Below, piece by piece: positions 11,007 to 11,779 of a stretch of 11,779 bases of DNA. A model generated the notes under the pieces. That model ran no database searches and had not been told where the DNA came from. It worked only from the letters and a program-made list of their open reading frames with translations. This stretch comes from Acidobacteriota bacterium (GTDB taxonomy: Bacteria > Acidobacteriota > Terriglobia > UBA7540), in contig JAJYJL010000116.1 in NCBI GenBank assembly GCA_021789565.1, positions 1 through 11,779 on the forward strand, read 5' to 3'. The position numbers and the translations under genes are program-made. Position 1 is the stretch's first letter. Each line of letters begins with the position of its first letter.

Positions 11007-11130
11007 AGCGTGATACTGGGCTTCCGCCACAGTTCATCGTTAGGGGTTAGGGTTTCCCGCCGGATACCTTGGCCCCGCCTCCTTTGACGTTTTGAGATGA
11101 TGCGGCCGGGGAGCAATCCCCGGCCGTTTT
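11007..11130 (+). ncRNA. Candidate intergenic small RNA of about 124 nt
   Basis: The stretch runs from the predicted start of the 10972-11000 promoter to the T-run of the intrinsic terminator at 11103-11130 and contains no plausible gene. It holds an internal hairpin, ACTGGGC (11015-11021) with GCC-A-CAGT (11026-11033), loop TTCC and a one-base bulge, and ends in the 10-bp terminator. It does not fold as a tRNA by eye. It could be a regulatory RNA or an antisense or decoy RNA; its target is unknown. Confidence 0.5.
11103..11130 (+). terminator. Strong rho-independent terminator
   Basis: CGGCCGGGGA (11103-11112) pairs perfectly with TCCCCGGCCG (11117-11126) around loop GCAA, followed by TTTTGTCGTTTT. 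It ends the candidate small RNA and any readthrough from the methyltransferase operon. Confidence 0.92.
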
Positions 11131-11162
11131 GTCGTTTTAGGATGGCCAGTAGCAAGTCACTG

Positions 11163-11197
11163 AAAAGGCTAGGGGAAGCCTGGAAACTGCTTCCCCT
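11163..11197 (-). terminator. Terminator for the leftward genes at the right edge
   Basis: On the minus strand AGGGGAAGC (11197-11189) pairs perfectly with GCTTCCCCT (11179-11171) around a 9-base loop. AGCCTTTTC follows, a short T-run a few bases away. It lies 25 bases after the stop of the 11222-11536 gene. Confidence 0.65.
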
Positions 11198-11221
11198 GAT
11201 GAGGTTATGTTGGCCGGGAAA

Positions 11222-11536
11222 TTATAGGGTTGACTGGGCGAGTGAGTAGCCGCTCTCGAAAGCGGTGGAAGGGGAAAAGCTTGTGTAGCCGTCTTCGTAG
11301 ACGACAAAGTATCCGCCGGTGTGGGCCCCGCGTTTTCCCATCCATTCCTTCGTGACGAGAACCTTCTTCCCGCCCTGCAGGCCCAGTATGTAGGAGCCTG
11401 GAGAGAAATCCTCGATGGACTCGATGCGCGCGGCCTGGACCGTCTTGTGGCAGTTCCACATCGGGAGCTGCCAGTTATCAAAGGGCTCGCTCGAACCGCT
11501 CATCATTCGGGCCCTCTTGATTTCCTGTTCTTGCAT
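11222..11536 (-). CDS. Phage protein of the CHKTV...GGYFVVYEDGY type
   Basis: A 104-residue protein. ATG 11536 is preceded by AAAGGAGGA, which fixes the start against a longer frame to 11596 that would overlap the upstream gene. After a polar N-terminus comes MWNCHKTVQAARIESIEDFS, then VLVTKEWMGKRGAHTGGYFV, VYEDGYTSFSPSTAFESGYS. I know this layout (CHKxVxAxxI, a short beta turn, then GGY-x-V-x-Y-x-DGY-x-S-x-SP-x-x-x-FE-x-GY) as one of the most common small phage hypotheticals, all beta and without known activity. It follows the partial gene at the edge after 10 bases and is closed by the terminator at 11163-11197. Confidence 0.88.
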   Translation of the reverse strand: MQEQEIKRARMMSGSSEPFDNWQLPMWNCHKTVQAARIESIEDFSPGSYILGLQGGKKVLVTKEWMGKRGAHTGGYFVVYEDGYTSFSPSTAFESGYSLAQSTL

Positions 11537-11546
11537 GGTCCTCCTT

Positions 11547-11779
11547 TCAATCACACTCTGCGATGTGCTCGCAGACGGTGAGGTTTCGGCTTCCAAAAGT
11601 CTGGCAGGCGGTGTCCCACACTTCGCCCTCCTTGACGACGACCCAGTTCATCGCCCCGCACTTTCCGCGCGTCGGCGCCGGCTTGAGGTAGACTCGCACG
11701 GTCTTCCCTCGGATGCTGCTCCAGACCGCCCTCGCCACCTGGCCCGAGTCCGGATGGGTACCTTGGGCGATCTGCAGGA
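11547..11779 (-). CDS. Partial gene at the right edge, hypothetical
   Basis: The frame is open from the stop at 11547 to the window edge (at least 76 residues), reading IAQGTHPDSGQVARAVWSSI, RGKTVRVYLKPAPTRGKCGA, MNWVVVKEGEVWDTACQTFG and so on. A GTG at 11738 could start it but has only a weak ribosome site, and the sequence upstream of it still looks coding, so the gene probably begins outside the window. Three cysteines (in GKCGA, DTACQ and TVCEH) could suit a zinc site. I do not recognise the family. It is co-transcribed with the next leftward gene. Confidence 0.6.
   Translation of the reverse strand, partial: LQIAQGTHPDSGQVARAVWSSIRGKTVRVYLKPAPTRGKCGAMNWVVVKEGEVWDTACQTFGSRNLTVCEHIAECD

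Noticed and set aside
11038..11052. Telomere-like TTAGGGGTTAGGG.
   Set aside because: Only two units, and imperfect; it lies inside the candidate small RNA and has no sign of being a replicon end.
11001..11100. A possible tRNA suggested by a GTTC stretch.
   Set aside because: No acceptor stem or anticodon arm can be paired around it.
1..11779. CRISPR array, insertion sequence or integrase attachment site.
   Set aside because: I found no regularly spaced repeats, transposase, terminal inverted repeats or integrase gene.

Overview
The window looks like part of a phage, prophage or phage-like plasmid from a GC-rich bacterium. It holds many small, tightly packed genes with short overlaps (ATGA and TGATG junctions), frequent GTG and TTG starts, and several proteins that I recognise from memory as phage or plasmid accessory families. 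There are no housekeeping genes, rRNA or tRNA, and no capsid, terminase or integrase gene. The host cannot be named from this stretch. Promoters look like bacterial sigma-70 promoters, and most genes have good Shine-Dalgarno sites.

Layout. Positions 1-2640 hold a leftward operon: a GTG-started RHGF-type phage protein (2296-2640), a 339-aa hypothetical (1280-2299), an SH3-like/winged-helix protein (736-1212) and a DUF7007-like protein (74-664) whose frame continues past a TAG to the window edge. Two of its intergenic gaps carry the same two-hairpin RNA leader. Positions 2641-3131 are a non-coding divergent hub with promoters on both sides and short repeats. From 3132 a rightward block starts at an apparently leaderless gene. 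It encodes two zinc-ribbon proteins, a sigma-70 region-4-like protein interrupted by an in-frame TGA, and a beta-helix (pectate-lyase-like) protein. A secreted Gln-rich protein and a Cys-rich protein follow. A second rightward operon starts at a promoter near 6611-6638 and runs through nine small genes (RHH-like regulator, unknown, phage families, zinc ribbon, unknowns, TubC-N-like) to an orphan beta-class DNA methyltransferase (9323-10960). Positions 10961-11221 hold a promoter followed by a strong intrinsic terminator with no gene between them, a likely small RNA, and then a terminator facing the other way. At the right edge two leftward phage genes run in from outside.

How the parts may work together (inference). 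The first rightward cluster, with two zinc ribbons, a helix-turn-helix and a sigma region-4 domain, looks like a transcription-control module. Three rightward promoters share TTGC, a GACMCC box in the spacer and TAKAAT. The small genes before the methyltransferase look like a DNA-metabolism and modification cassette. CTGCAG is strikingly frequent (25 sites by eye), and the longer unit TGCAGGAAACTGCA recurs around gene starts in the first rightward block.
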